Assembly (NCBI RefSeq): GCF_003148765.1
Contig: NZ_QGGV01000003.1
Coordinates: forward strand, 1-64,000
Direction of reading: 5' to 3'
DNA length: 64,000 bases
From: Silicimonas algicola
GTDB lineage: Bacteria; Pseudomonadota; Alphaproteobacteria; Rhodobacterales; Rhodobacteraceae
This document shows, piece by piece, positions 19,880-29,270 of this stretch. Below the pieces are notes generated by a model. It saw only the letters and a list, made by a program, of their open reading frames with translations, had not been told where the DNA came from and made no database searches. The position numbers and the translations under genes were made by a program. How positions within the stretch are numbered: the stretch's first letter is position 1; each line of letters opens with the position of its first letter.

Positions 19880-21256
19880 TCACCGCGTCACCGCGTCCAG
19901 CACCCGCGCCCAGCTCCGGATGCCCTTGTGGAACGACCGGACGTCGTACTTCTCGTTCGGGCTGTGGATCAGGTCGTCGTCCAGACCAAAGCCGATCAGC
20001 ATCGAATCAAGTCCGAGGATCTGCTTGAAATAGCCCGCGATCGGGATCGATCCGCCCGACCCGATGAAGGCCGCATCCTTCTCCCATTCGTCCGAAAGCG
20101 CCTGCCGCGCCTTCTCGAAGGCGGGGTCGTCCGTCGCCATGACCGAAGCCGGTCCGGCGCCGTGGTCCTTGAACTCCACCGAGCAGTCCGGGGGCAGGGC
20201 ATCCTGCACCATCCGCCTGAAATTGTTGCGGATTTCCAGTGGGTCCTGCGTGCCCACCAAGCGGAAGCTGATCTTGGCCGAAGCCTTCGACGGCAGCACC
20301 GTCTTGAACCCGTCGCCGGTGTAACCGCCGGTGATCCCGTTCACCTCGCAGGTCGGCCGCGACCAGATCATCTCCAGCACGCTGCGGCCGGTCTCTCCAG
20401 CAGGAACCGACAGATCGACCCCGCCCAGGAACCCTTCGGCATCGAAGCCAAGCCCTTCCCACTGCGCCCTCATTTCGTCGGTGATCTCCGGCACGCCATC
20501 ATAGAACCCCGGCACCGTGATCCGACCCGTCTCGTCATGCAGCGAGGCGATGATCCGCGCCAGTACCCGGACGGGGTTCATCGCCGCACCGCCATACATC
20601 CCCGAGTGCAGGTCCTTGTCGGCGCCAGTGACGGTCAGTTCCTCGCCTAGAAGTCCCCGCAGCATGGTCGTGATGGCCGGCGTGTCGCGGTCGAAAAGCC
20701 CCGTGTCGCAGATCAGCGCCAAGTCCGGTTTCGACAGCTCATCCTTGAATTCCTTGAGGAAAGGCACGAGCGACGGCGACCCCGACTCCTCCTCGCCTTC
20801 GAAGAGGAAAGTGACCCGGCACGGCCACGATCCGTTCACTGCCTTCCACGTCCGGCAGGCCTCGACGAAGGTCATCAGCTGCCCCTTGTCGTCCGACGAT
20901 CCGCGTCCGCGCAGGACTTTGCCCTGCGGCGTGTCCTGCACCTCGGGGTCGAAGGGATCGCGGTGCCAGAGAGACAGGGGATCGACCGGCTGCACGTCGT
21001 AGTGCCCGTAGAACAAGAGGTGCGGCGATCCTTCGCCGACATGCCCCACGACCATGGGATGCCCCGGTGTCGCCCGCGCTTCGGCGTCGACGCCAAGCGA
21101 GGCGAGATCGGCCACCAGCCAGTCCGCCGCCGTGGCGCAGGCTTCCTTGTAGGCCGGGTCCGTCGAGATCGAAGGAATGCGCAGAAGCGCCTTCAATCGT
21201 TCGAGAGCGGGGTCGAGATCGTCGTCGATGCGGGAGAGCACGGCGTTCAGGGTCAT
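19880..21256 (-). CDS. M20 family metallodipeptidase
   Basis: 458 residues. ATG with GGAGG about 5 nt upstream. Seen metal and catalytic sites of the M20 family: FYGHYDVQPVDP (ligand His and catalytic Asp), GRGSSDDKGQ (bridging Asp), LFEGEEESGSPS (catalytic Glu and ligand Glu), ICDTGLFD (ligand Asp) and LIHSPNEKYDV (ligand His). The lid domain lies at about 190-350 (DLHSGMYGGAAMNPV). Length and motifs fit the cytosolic dipeptidase branch (PepV/CNDP-like), which splits dipeptides in the cytoplasm. No signal peptide. Confidence 0.93.
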   Translation of the reverse strand: MTLNAVLSRIDDDLDPALERLKALLRIPSISTDPAYKEACATAADWLVADLASLGVDAEARATPGHPMVVGHVGEGSPHLLFYGHYDVQPVDPLSLWHRDPFDPEVQDTPQGKVLRGRGSSDDKGQLMTFVEACRTWKAVNGSWPCRVTFLFEGEEESGSPSLVPFLKEFKDELSKPDLALICDTGLFDRDTPAITTMLRGLLGEELTVTGADKDLHSGMYGGAAMNPVRVLARIIASLHDETGRITVPGFYDGVPEITDEMRAQWEGLGFDAEGFLGGVDLSVPAGETGRSVLEMIWSRPTCEVNGITGGYTGDGFKTVLPSKASAKISFRLVGTQDPLEIRNNFRRMVQDALPPDCSVEFKDHGAGPASVMATDDPAFEKARQALSDEWEKDAAFIGSGGSIPIAGYFKQILGLDSMLIGFGLDDDLIHSPNEKYDVRSFHKGIRSWARVLDAVTR

Positions 21257-21370
21257 GGGGCCTCCGGTTGCTGTGAACCGGACGTTATCAGGCTGTGAAA
21301 CGGCGTCCAGAGCGCTGGCCTTCTAGGCCCTCCGGGCGTATGTGAAACCAAACGGCAAAGGAGTTCCCCA

Positions 21371-21955
21371 ATGGTCAGGACGCTGACCCTTGTCCTCGTC
21401 TTCCTCGCGATGGCGATGCCCGCCGCAGCGCAAGTCTTCGACACCGCCTCGGCGCGGCAGATGCTTTACCCGACGCGCGGACACACGATCCAGACCGCCA
21501 AGGAACTCTCGCCCCAGAACCGCCGCATCGTGACCGGCATCGTGCCGCTGATGGCCAAGGAAATGCGTCAGCCCGTCCGCTACTACACCGCCATCGCCTG
21601 GTCGCCCAAGGACGGGATGGTCCACGAGTCGCTCCAGGCGGCGATGAATCACCATTCGGTCGAGGCGGCCGGCGCCGCCGCCGTCGCGGCCTGCAACGTG
21701 AAGAAGTCGAATGGAGCGCCAAACTGCGTCGTCGCGGCGCGGGTCGTGCCGAAGAACTGGCAGCCGAGGCCGCTCATGCTGTCGATCGATGCGACGGCCG
21801 CTTTCGACAAGAAATACAGAAGGATGCGCGGATCCAAGGCCTTCTCCGTCTCATCCGCCACGGGGGCCTTCGGCTATGGGGCCTCGGACGCCGCGGCCCT
21901 GGCCCGCTGCGGGTCGACTGGGGCGCAAGACTGCAAGGTGGTCATCAGGAACTGA
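21371..21955 (+). CDS. Secreted DUF4189-like protein
   Basis: 194 residues. ATG with AAAGGAG upstream. Signal peptide LTLVLVFLAMAMPAAAQ with cleavage after AAA-Q. The mature part holds two Cys pairs (AACNVKK...PNCVVA and ALARCGSTGAQDCKV) in the alternating pattern of DUF4189 proteins, plus AIAWSPKDG and GAFGYGASDAAALARC. Function unknown. It lies just upstream of hemA on the same strand; homologues next to hemA have at times been mislabelled as aminolevulinate synthase, which this is not. Confidence 0.75.
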   Translation: MVRTLTLVLVFLAMAMPAAAQVFDTASARQMLYPTRGHTIQTAKELSPQNRRIVTGIVPLMAKEMRQPVRYYTAIAWSPKDGMVHESLQAAMNHHSVEAAGAAAVAACNVKKSNGAPNCVVAARVVPKNWQPRPLMLSIDATAAFDKKYRRMRGSKAFSVSSATGAFGYGASDAAALARCGSTGAQDCKVVIRN

Positions 21956-21969
21956 TTGATCCGCGTCAA
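21956..21969 (+). promoter_or_regulatory. FnrL/FNR-type box upstream of hemA
   Basis: TTGAT-CCGC-GTCAA, the TTGAT-N4-(A/G)TCAA palindrome bound by FNR-family regulators. It begins directly after the stop of the upstream gene and its centre is about 83 nt before the hemA GTG. Oxygen control of hemA by FnrL through such a site is established in Rhodobacter. The site is seen, the regulation is inferred. Confidence 0.75.
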
Positions 21970-22045
21970 TTTGTTCGGTCGTCGAGGTTGTTAGGGTAAC
22001 ATATTCCGTTTTATGAACGAGAGACGACTCGGAGGGGAAGACACA

Positions 22046-23269
22046 GTGGACTACACCGCCAAGCTCGACGCCGCGCTGCAACGGCTCCACGACGAAGGCC
22101 GCTATCGGACCTTCATCGACATCGTGCGCGCGAAAGGCCAGTTTCCCCACGCCACCTGGCGTCGGAAGGACGGCAGCGAGCGTCCGGTGACGGTCTGGTG
22201 CGGCAACGACTACCTCGGCATGGGCCAGCACCCCGAGGTGCTTGCCGCCATGCACGAAGCGCTCGAGACGACGGGCGCGGGATCGGGCGGGACCCGCAAC
22301 ATCTCGGGCACGACGCTGTATCACAAGGCGCTTGAGGCCGAGCTTGCCGACCTTCACGGCAAGGAAGCGGCCCTTCTCTTCACCTCGGCCTACATCGCGA
22401 ACGACGCCACGCTGTCGACGCTGCCGAAGCTGTTTCCCGGCCTCATCGTCTATTCCGACGAGCTGAACCACGCCTCGATGATCGAAGGCATTCGCCGCAA
22501 CGGCGGGGCGAAGCGCGTCTTCCGTCACAACGACCTCGACCACCTGCGTGAGCTTCTGGCGGCCGACGATCCGGCCGCGCCGAAGCTGATCGCCTTCGAA
22601 TCGGTCTATTCGATGGACGGCGACTTCAGCCCGATCGAAGCGATCTGCGATCTGGCCGACGAATTCGACGCGCTGACCTACATCGACGAGGTCCACGCGG
22701 TCGGTATGTACGGCCCTCGCGGCGGCGGCGTGGCCGAGCGCGACCGGCTGATGCACCGCATCGACATCATCAACGGAACGCTGGCCAAGGCCTATGGCGT
22801 GATGGGCGGCTACATCGCTTCCAGCGCGAAAATGTGCGATGCCATAAGGTCTTACGCGCCGGGCTTCATCTTCACGACCTCGCTTCCGCCCGCTGTCGCG
22901 GCGGGCGCTGCGACATCGGTCCGCATCCTCAAGACCGACCGCGCGCGGCGCGAGCTGCACCAGACGCAGGCCTCGATCCTTAAGACGCGGTTCAAGGCGC
23001 TGGGCCTGCCGCTGATCGACCACGGCAGCCACATCGTTCCGGTGATCGTGGGCGATCCGGTCCATACCAAGGTCATTTCGGACATGCTGCTGGAACAGCA
23101 CGGCATTTACGTCCAGCCGATCAACTTCCCGACCGTGCCTCGCGGCACCGAAAGGCTGCGTTTCACGCCCTCTCCGGTGCATGGTCCGAAGGAAATCGAC
23201 GCACTCGTGCGCGCGATGGATGCACTCTGGTCGCACTGCGCCCTGAATCGGGCCGAACTCTCCGCCTGA
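22046..23269 (+). CDS. hemA: 5-aminolevulinate synthase
   Basis: 407 residues from GTG at 22046 with GGAGGGG 8 nt upstream; the open frame reaches back to 22013 but lacks a ribosome site there. Condenses glycine and succinyl-CoA to 5-aminolevulinate with pyridoxal phosphate, the first step of C4-pathway tetrapyrrole synthesis. PLP lysine Lys248 in NGTLAKAYG, cofactor Asp in YIDEVHAVG, and [14 protein letters not shown] in the C-terminal half. Length and Lys position equal the classical Rhodobacter enzyme. Confidence 0.98.
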   Translation: MDYTAKLDAALQRLHDEGRYRTFIDIVRAKGQFPHATWRRKDGSERPVTVWCGNDYLGMGQHPEVLAAMHEALETTGAGSGGTRNISGTTLYHKALEAELADLHGKEAALLFTSAYIANDATLSTLPKLFPGLIVYSDELNHASMIEGIRRNGGAKRVFRHNDLDHLRELLAADDPAAPKLIAFESVYSMDGDFSPIEAICDLADEFDALTYIDEVHAVGMYGPRGGGVAERDRLMHRIDIINGTLAKAYGVMGGYIASSAKMCDAIRSYAPGFIFTTSLPPAVAAGAATSVRILKTDRARRELHQTQASILKTRFKALGLPLIDHGSHIVPVIVGDPVHTKVISDMLLEQHGIYVQPINFPTVPRGTERLRFTPSPVHGPKEIDALVRAMDALWSHCALNRAELSA

Positions 23270-23385
23270 ACAGAACTCTGCCGTGACCCTTTGGTAGGTC
23301 CGTGTTAACAATGGCCTACTACGCTCGGAGCCGATTCTGACGGCCCTGAACCTGGGACAGAGATGACTGAAATGGGGCAGGACTC

Positions 23386-24672
23386 GTGACCGGTCGTCGC
23401 GGGACGACTGATCAGACGAAAAAGCCGTCGCGCCAGAAGGGGTTCGACGACTTCGAACTGCGCCTTGGTGACATCATGCGCGGGGAGCGCGCCACCCTGG
23501 GCAAGTCGCTTCTGGACGTGCAGCGCGAGCTGAAGATCAAGGCGACCTACATCTCGGCCATCGAGAATACCGATCCCTCGGCCTTCGACACGCCGGGCTT
23601 CGTCGCGGGTTACGTCCGCTCCTACGCGCGCTACCTCGGTCTCGACCCGGAATGGGCGTTCAAGACCTTCTGCGAAGAGGGCGGCTTCACGGTGGCGCAC
23701 GGCATGTCACCCGAAGCCAGCGTCAAGGTCGACAAGACTCCCGGCGTCAAGAAGCCCAAGGCCATGGGCAAGCCCGCGCATCTTCGCGACCCCTTTACCG
23801 AGCCCTCCGTCAGCTATCTCCCCAAGGGGGAGGCGGTGTTCGCGGGCATCCAGCCGCGGGCAGTGGGGTCCATCGCCGTCCTCCTCGTGCTGCTAGGCGG
23901 GATAGGCTACGGCGGGTGGGCCGTCCTTCAGGAAGTGCAGAAGGTACGTCTGACGCCCGTGGACCAGACGCCCGAAGTGCTGGCCGAACTCGATCCCCTG
24001 TCGTCTGCAACGCTTGCGCCCGACGAAAGCGAAGGGCCTCAGATCGCCGCGGCCAACCCGGATGGCACCGACCGTCTCTACAGGCCCGAAGCGCTGGACG
24101 TTCCCGTCCTGACCGCCCGCGACGGACCGATCGCCTCCATCGACCCCGACACGGTCGGGGCGCTCGCGCCAAGCCGGGACGAACGCTTCCTCGCCAATCG
24201 CCAGCCCACGCCCGACAATGCTCCCTTCGCGATCCCCGGCGGCCCGCGCACGCCGACCGAAGCGGTGGCGATGGCCGACCTCGACGGATCCGAACTCCTG
24301 CCGCCCGTCCAGGTGGTCGAAGCGACGGCGCCATCCGTCTCGCTTCTCGCGGTGCGCCCGTCCTGGGTGCGCGTGCGCGCCTCGGACGGCACCGTGATCT
24401 TCGAGAAGATCCTCGACGCGGGTGAGGAATTCAACGTCCCCCTGACCGAGGAACCGGCGACACTGCGGGCCGGAAACGCAGGATCGCTCTACTTCGCCGT
24501 CAATGGCCAGACCTATGGTCCGGCGGGCGACGGACCCATTGTGGTGAAGGACGTCAAGCTGGGCGTCGACGCGCTGATGCAGAAGTACAAGGTCGCCGAC
24601 GCCGCCCGCGACACCGACCTCGCGCGCTTCATCGCCGTCGCGGAAGCGCAGACCGACGCCCAGAGCCAGTAA
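23386..24672 (+). CDS. RodZ-like helix-turn-helix membrane protein (DUF4115)
   Basis: 428 residues, GTG start preceded by GGGGCAGG. Residues about 22-105 form a Cro/RodZ-type helix-turn-helix ([52 protein letters not shown]). A single membrane segment at about 163-185 ([20 protein letters not shown]) is followed by a long acidic, Pro-rich periplasmic linker and a C-terminal DUF4115 domain ([20 protein letters not shown]). RodZ links MreB to the membrane for rod shape, so a cytoskeletal adaptor is likely. Directly upstream of ispG, as often seen in this family. Confidence 0.88.
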   Translation: MTGRRGTTDQTKKPSRQKGFDDFELRLGDIMRGERATLGKSLLDVQRELKIKATYISAIENTDPSAFDTPGFVAGYVRSYARYLGLDPEWAFKTFCEEGGFTVAHGMSPEASVKVDKTPGVKKPKAMGKPAHLRDPFTEPSVSYLPKGEAVFAGIQPRAVGSIAVLLVLLGGIGYGGWAVLQEVQKVRLTPVDQTPEVLAELDPLSSATLAPDESEGPQIAAANPDGTDRLYRPEALDVPVLTARDGPIASIDPDTVGALAPSRDERFLANRQPTPDNAPFAIPGGPRTPTEAVAMADLDGSELLPPVQVVEATAPSVSLLAVRPSWVRVRASDGTVIFEKILDAGEEFNVPLTEEPATLRAGNAGSLYFAVNGQTYGPAGDGPIVVKDVKLGVDALMQKYKVADAARDTDLARFIAVAEAQTDAQSQ

Positions 24673-24734
24673 TTGCGATCCGGACGCGCGGGCCTTACAT
24701 AGGCCGCGACCCGTATCCGCGAAGGACACGCCGA

Positions 24735-25862
24735 ATGTCGCACAATCCGATCCGTCCCTGGCGCAACATAGAGCGCCGGAAATCGCGCATGATCCACGTG
24801 GGCTCCGTGCCCGTGGGCGGCGACGCGCCGGTCAGCGTGCAGACCATGACGAACACGCTGACGACCGACGTGGCGGGGACGGTGGCGCAGGTGCAGGCGG
24901 CCGCGGACGCCGGCGCCGACATCGTGCGCGTCTCGGCCCCCGACGAGGCGTCGACGCGGGCCTTGAAGGAGATCGTCGCCGAAAGCCCGGTCCCGATCGT
25001 CGCCGACATCCACTTCCACTACAAGCGCGCCATCGAGGCGGCCGAGGCCGGTGCCGCCTGCTTGCGGATCAACCCCGGCAACATCGGTTCGCCCGACCGC
25101 GTGCGCGAAGTGATCCGCGCGGCCCGCGACCACGGCTGTTCCATTCGCATCGGCGTGAACGCGGGGAGCCTCGAGAGGCACCTTCTCGAGAAGTACGGCG
25201 AGCCTTGTCCCGATGCGATGATCGAAAGCGGGCTCGATCACATCCGCATCCTTCAGGACAACGACTTCCACGAGTTCAAGATCAGCGTGAAGGCCTCGGA
25301 CGTCTTCCTCGCCGCCGCCGCCTACCAGGGGCTGGCCGAGGCGACGGACGCGCCGATCCACCTCGGCATCACCGAGGCGGGCGGCCTGATGACCGGCACG
25401 ATCAAAAGCGCGGTCGGCCTCGGCACCCTTCTGTGGATGGGCATCGGCGACACGATCCGTGTCTCGCTTTCGGCCGATCCGGTGGAAGAGGTGAAGGTGG
25501 GCTTCGAAATCCTCAAGTCGCTAGGCCTGCGCCACCGGGGCGTCAACATCATCAGTTGCCCTTCCTGCGCGCGCCAGGGGTTCGACGTGATCCGCACGGT
25601 CGAGGCGCTGGAGAAGCGCCTCGAGCACATCAAGACGCCGATGAGCCTCTCGATCATCGGCTGCGTGGTGAACGGTCCCGGCGAGGCGCTGATGACCGAT
25701 GTGGGCTTCACCGGCGGTGGGGCGGGGTCCGGGATGGTCTATCTGGCGGGTAGCCAGAGCCACAAGATGTCGAACGACCGTATGATCGACCACATCGTCG
25801 AGGAGGTCGAGAAAAAGGCCGCCCAGATCGAGGCGGCCTCGGCGCAGCAGGCGGCGGAATAG
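24735..25862 (+). CDS. ispG: 4-hydroxy-3-methylbut-2-enyl-diphosphate synthase IspG
   Basis: 375 residues. Converts methylerythritol cyclodiphosphate to HMBPP in the non-mevalonate isoprenoid route using a [4Fe-4S] cluster. Seen: [13 protein letters not shown] at the N-terminus of the TIM barrel, [26 protein letters not shown], and the cluster ligands [10 protein letters not shown] and [12 protein letters not shown] with the adjacent Glu. 62 nt after the rodZ-like gene, probably co-transcribed. Confidence 0.98.
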   Translation: MSHNPIRPWRNIERRKSRMIHVGSVPVGGDAPVSVQTMTNTLTTDVAGTVAQVQAAADAGADIVRVSAPDEASTRALKEIVAESPVPIVADIHFHYKRAIEAAEAGAACLRINPGNIGSPDRVREVIRAARDHGCSIRIGVNAGSLERHLLEKYGEPCPDAMIESGLDHIRILQDNDFHEFKISVKASDVFLAAAAYQGLAEATDAPIHLGITEAGGLMTGTIKSAVGLGTLLWMGIGDTIRVSLSADPVEEVKVGFEILKSLGLRHRGVNIISCPSCARQGFDVIRTVEALEKRLEHIKTPMSLSIIGCVVNGPGEALMTDVGFTGGGAGSGMVYLAGSQSHKMSNDRMIDHIVEEVEKKAAQIEAASAQQAAE

Positions 25863-25877
25863 GGCGTCAGCCCTTTT
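25861..25877 (+). terminator. Weak hairpin at the end of ispG
   Basis: AGGGC-GTCA-GCCCT followed by TTT directly at the ispG stop. Only five base pairs, and it overlaps the end of the convergent dsbA-like gene, so it may be coincidental. Confidence 0.3.
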
Positions 25878-26631
25878 CGGCCCGGATGCTGTCGATGATG
25901 GCCATCATCTGGTCCAGCTCGACGTATCCCCGCACGAAGGTCTCGCCCATGATGAAGGTGGGCGTCCCCTGGATCTGGAGCGCCTGGCCGAGAGCGCGGT
26001 TGGTGTCGATGACGCGCGTGACCTCGTCGCTGTCCATCTCGGCGACGATGGCGTCGTGGTCCAACTCCAGCGTCTTCGAAAGCCGCGCGAGGAAGGGTTC
26101 ACTGACGTTGCCCGAATGGGTCATCAGGCTGTCGTGCGCCTTCTTGTAGGCGTCGTCGCCCTGGGTGATCTTGGTTGCGATGGCATAGCGCGCCGCCAGC
26201 GTCGACTGGTCGCCCAGGATCGGGAACTCCTTCACCACGAAGCGGATGTTGCCGTCTGTGTTCACAAGGTCCTCGACGGCAGGAAATGCGCGCTTGCAGT
26301 AGCCGCACTTGTAGTCGAGGAACTCGACCACCGTCACGTCGCCGTCGGGATTGCCGCCGACGAAGCTGAAGCCGTCCTCGAAGATCGCCTGCCGGTTCTG
26401 CTCGAGCATGGCCTTCTCGGCCACGGCACCCTGCGCTACGCGCTGCTGCTCGAGCACCGCGATGGCCTCCATCAGGACGTCGGGGTTCTCAAGCAGGTAG
26501 TCGCGGATCTCGGAGCGGAAGATGGTGCGTTCGTCGGGCGTCATCGCCTCGATCTCGAACGCCTGCAGCGGGGCGGCGAGAGCGCCGAGGGCCAGCATGC
26601 CGGTCGTCAGGGCTGCAGTCAGGCGAAGCAT
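25867..26631 (-). CDS. DsbA-family thiol:disulfide interchange protein
   Basis: 254 residues from the ATG at 26631, which has GGAG 7 nt upstream; the longer frame would need a TTG. Signal peptide LTAALTTGMLALGALAAPLQA sends it to the periplasm. An N-terminal helical region (residues 30-85, DYLLENPDVLMEAI) precedes a thioredoxin fold with active site CGYC (109-112) and the cis-proline loop IQGTPTFIMG. This layout matches the DsbA-like/ScsC-type group. Likely disulfide oxidase or isomerase of envelope proteins. Divergent from the aminotransferase gene. Confidence 0.92.
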   Translation of the reverse strand: MLRLTAALTTGMLALGALAAPLQAFEIEAMTPDERTIFRSEIRDYLLENPDVLMEAIAVLEQQRVAQGAVAEKAMLEQNRQAIFEDGFSFVGGNPDGDVTVVEFLDYKCGYCKRAFPAVEDLVNTDGNIRFVVKEFPILGDQSTLAARYAIATKITQGDDAYKKAHDSLMTHSGNVSEPFLARLSKTLELDHDAIVAEMDSDEVTRVIDTNRALGQALQIQGTPTFIMGETFVRGYVELDQMMAIIDSIRAEKG

Positions 26632-26773
26632 GGGTCGTCTCCGTTTCAAAGTCGCCGGAGGATGGCAGGTTGCACGGCAAACGCAACGGCTTCACCAAAT
26701 TTTGACCGGAGGGCGTGCGATTGACGGCGGGGCCTGCGATTGGCAGGAACGCCCCAACCCCAGGAGGAACGTC

Positions 26774-27925
26774 ATGCGCCTGTCCCGCCGGTCCGAGGTC
26801 GATCCCTTCATCGTCATGGACGTGATGGAAGCCGCCACACGCGCCGAGGCGGAAGGGCGACACATCATCCACATGGAGGTAGGTCAGCCCGGCACGCCCG
26901 CACCTAAAGGTGCGCGCCGTGCGCTGGCGCAGGCGATGGAGGCGGGGTCGCTCGGCTACACCGTGGCTCTAGGCCTGCCCGAGTTGCGGACGCGCATCGC
27001 GGCTCTCTACGGCACGCGTTACGGCGTCGATCTCGACCCCGCCCGCGTCATCGTCACGGCTGGGTCCTCGGGCGCCTTCCTTCTCGCCTTCACCGCGCTC
27101 TTCGACGCGGGCGACCGCGTCGCTCTGGGTGCGCCGGGATATCCGTCCTATCGCCAGATCCTGTCGGCCCTGAGTCTCACGCCGGTCGATATCCGGACGC
27201 GGGCCGAGGATCGCTTCCAGCCGACGCCCGACCTTTTGCCGGATGACGTTCAGGGTCTCATCGTCGCCTCACCGGCGAACCCCTCGGGAACCATGCTCGA
27301 CCGTCCCGCGCTTGCCGCCCTGATCGACGCGGCCGCCGCGCGAGGGGCCGCCTTCGTGTCGGACGAGATCTATCACGGCCTCGAATACGACCGTCCGGCG
27401 GTTTCGGCGCTTCAGATCACCGATGACGCCTATGTCATCAACTCGTTCTCGAAGTACTTCTCGATGACCGGCTGGCGGGTCGGTTGGATGGTGGTGCCCG
27501 AGGCGCATGTCCGCACCGTCGAACGCCTGGCTCAGAACATGTTCATCTGCCCGCCCCATGCAAGCCAGGTGGCGGCGCTGGCGGCGATGGATTGCGAGGA
27601 CGAACTCGAGGCCAACGTGGCCGTTTACCGTCGCAACCGCGCGCTGATGCTCGAAGGTCTGTCCGAGGCGGGCTTTACCGATCTCGCGCCGCCTGACGGA
27701 GCTTTCTACATCTACGCCGACGTCTCCGGCCTGACGCAGGACAGCAGAGCCTTGGCCGCCGAGATCCTCGACAGCGCCGGAGTCGCCGTGACGCCGGGCC
27801 TCGATTTCGACAAGGGCAGGGGTCACGCGACCCTTCGATTCTCCTACGCACGCTCGACCGAAGACATCGAGGAGGGTCTCCGCCGCCTTCACGACTTCAT
27901 GACAAGACGTCGGGTCGGCGGTTAG
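26774..27925 (+). CDS. PLP-dependent class I/II aminotransferase
   Basis: 383 residues from the ATG at 26774, with AGGAGGAAC 4 nt upstream. Fold type I aminotransferase: IIHMEVGQPGTPAP, substrate region SLGYTVALGLPELR, VTAGSSGAFLLAF, SPANPSGTM, VSDEIYHGLEY, and the PLP lysine in INSFSKYFSMTGWRVGW; the C-terminal Arg is in ATLRFSYA. Closest to aspartate/alanine-type enzymes; the substrate cannot be told from sequence alone. Just upstream of the amidase but 58 nt apart, so co-transcription is possible. Confidence 0.92.
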   Translation: MRLSRRSEVDPFIVMDVMEAATRAEAEGRHIIHMEVGQPGTPAPKGARRALAQAMEAGSLGYTVALGLPELRTRIAALYGTRYGVDLDPARVIVTAGSSGAFLLAFTALFDAGDRVALGAPGYPSYRQILSALSLTPVDIRTRAEDRFQPTPDLLPDDVQGLIVASPANPSGTMLDRPALAALIDAAAARGAAFVSDEIYHGLEYDRPAVSALQITDDAYVINSFSKYFSMTGWRVGWMVVPEAHVRTVERLAQNMFICPPHASQVAALAAMDCEDELEANVAVYRRNRALMLEGLSEAGFTDLAPPDGAFYIYADVSGLTQDSRALAAEILDSAGVAVTPGLDFDKGRGHATLRFSYARSTEDIEEGLRRLHDFMTRRRVGG

Positions 27926-27983
27926 CCGCTTTCGCCGGAGGCGCTTTTGCGCTATCCAGAGCCGAAACGACAAGACCGGGGCC

Positions 27984-29177
27984 ATGGGTAGCTTTGTAAG
28001 AATTATCGTCGCCATGGCGGCCATTTTTGGCGCGTGCCTGAGTTCAGGCTCTGCTGCTGTGGCCGATGGCGTCGTGGCTGAGGTCTTGGCCCCCGGCGTC
28101 ACCATCGCGGACGAGGCGGGCAAGGTCGCGATCACCATTCCCCTTTCGATATCAGTGCCCTGGAGGGTGACGTTGGCGGATGGACCGCCGCGCGTGATCG
28201 TCGAGTTCGGCGACGTGGATTTGACCGAAGTGCCCGCAGCAGCCTCTGTCGCCATCGGCGAAATTACGACGGAACATCACGCGCCGGGATGGTCCCGGAT
28301 GGTGGCTGTCCTCCGCGAACCCCTGGACGTCGACACGGCCGAGATGACGACCGCGGACGACGGATCGGCTATCCTCTCCGTCATGCTGATCCCGGCGACG
28401 GCCGAGACCTTCCGTACCCAGGCCGACCCCGCCAACGTCCCCGGTCCCCTCGTCACCAACCCCGAGGCCCGTCCGATGATCGCCATCGACCCGGGTCACG
28501 GCGGCTTCGATCCCGGTGCCGAGATCGAGGTCTTTCGCGAGGCCGACCTGACGCTTCAGTTCGCGCGGAAGCTGCGCGAGCAACTCATGTCCACCGACCG
28601 CTTCGACGTGGTCCTGACGCGGGAGGACGATGTCTTCGTCTCGCTCGACGACCGTCTGGATATCGCGCGCGAGGCGGGGGCCGACGTGTTCCTGTCGTTT
28701 CACGCCGACGCGCTCGATGACGCCTCGGGCGAGGCGTCGGGCGTCACGGTTTACCGGCTTTCGCCCGAAGCCGCCGGCAACGCGGACGAGGAACAGGCCG
28801 AGCGGCACGGCGCCGCGAACATGCTGGGCGGCGTCGATCTGAACGGCGCGGGCGACGACGTGTCCGTGGCGCTTCTGGAACTCGCGCGGCAGGACACGAC
28901 GCCCAGGACCGACGCCCTGTCGGCAGCCCTTGTGTCGGCGTTCCGGTCGGCGGAACTGGCGGTCAATTCGCACCCCGAGCGAACCGGCGACCTGGCCGTC
29001 CTGAAGGCATCAGAGATTCCGTCGATCCTGATCGAATTGGGTTTTCTGTCCTCGAAGGCCGACCGGGCGCGGCTTGCCTCCGAGAAATGGCAGCACGAGG
29101 CGGCGGTGGCGGTCAGGAACGCCCTTCTCCTGTGGGAGGATGAAGACCGCCTGCGCCGCGACGCCCTGCGCCGTTAG
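27984..29177 (+). CDS. N-acetylmuramoyl-L-alanine amidase (AmiC type)
   Basis: 397 residues. A signal peptide (IIVAMAAIFGACLSSGSAAVA) is followed by an AMIN-like beta domain (about 35-135, septal targeting) and an Amidase_3 domain (about 162-385). Zinc ligands: His in IAIDPGHGGFDPG, Glu in FREADLTL and His in FLSFHADAL; catalytic Glu in ILIELGFLS. Splits the stem peptide from glycan during daughter-cell separation. Only 93 nt before the PBP1A gene, a wall-metabolism pair. Confidence 0.94.
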   Translation: MGSFVRIIVAMAAIFGACLSSGSAAVADGVVAEVLAPGVTIADEAGKVAITIPLSISVPWRVTLADGPPRVIVEFGDVDLTEVPAAASVAIGEITTEHHAPGWSRMVAVLREPLDVDTAEMTTADDGSAILSVMLIPATAETFRTQADPANVPGPLVTNPEARPMIAIDPGHGGFDPGAEIEVFREADLTLQFARKLREQLMSTDRFDVVLTREDDVFVSLDDRLDIAREAGADVFLSFHADALDDASGEASGVTVYRLSPEAAGNADEEQAERHGAANMLGGVDLNGAGDDVSVALLELARQDTTPRTDALSAALVSAFRSAELAVNSHPERTGDLAVLKASEIPSILIELGFLSSKADRARLASEKWQHEAAVAVRNALLLWEDEDRLRRDALRR

Positions 29178-29270
29178 AAGCCTTCTTGTGGGCCGAAACC
29201 CGCGCGGAGCCCTTTTGACCCGGACCACTCCGCGCCATATACAGGATCGACAGGCAAAGGTGCGGCGACG

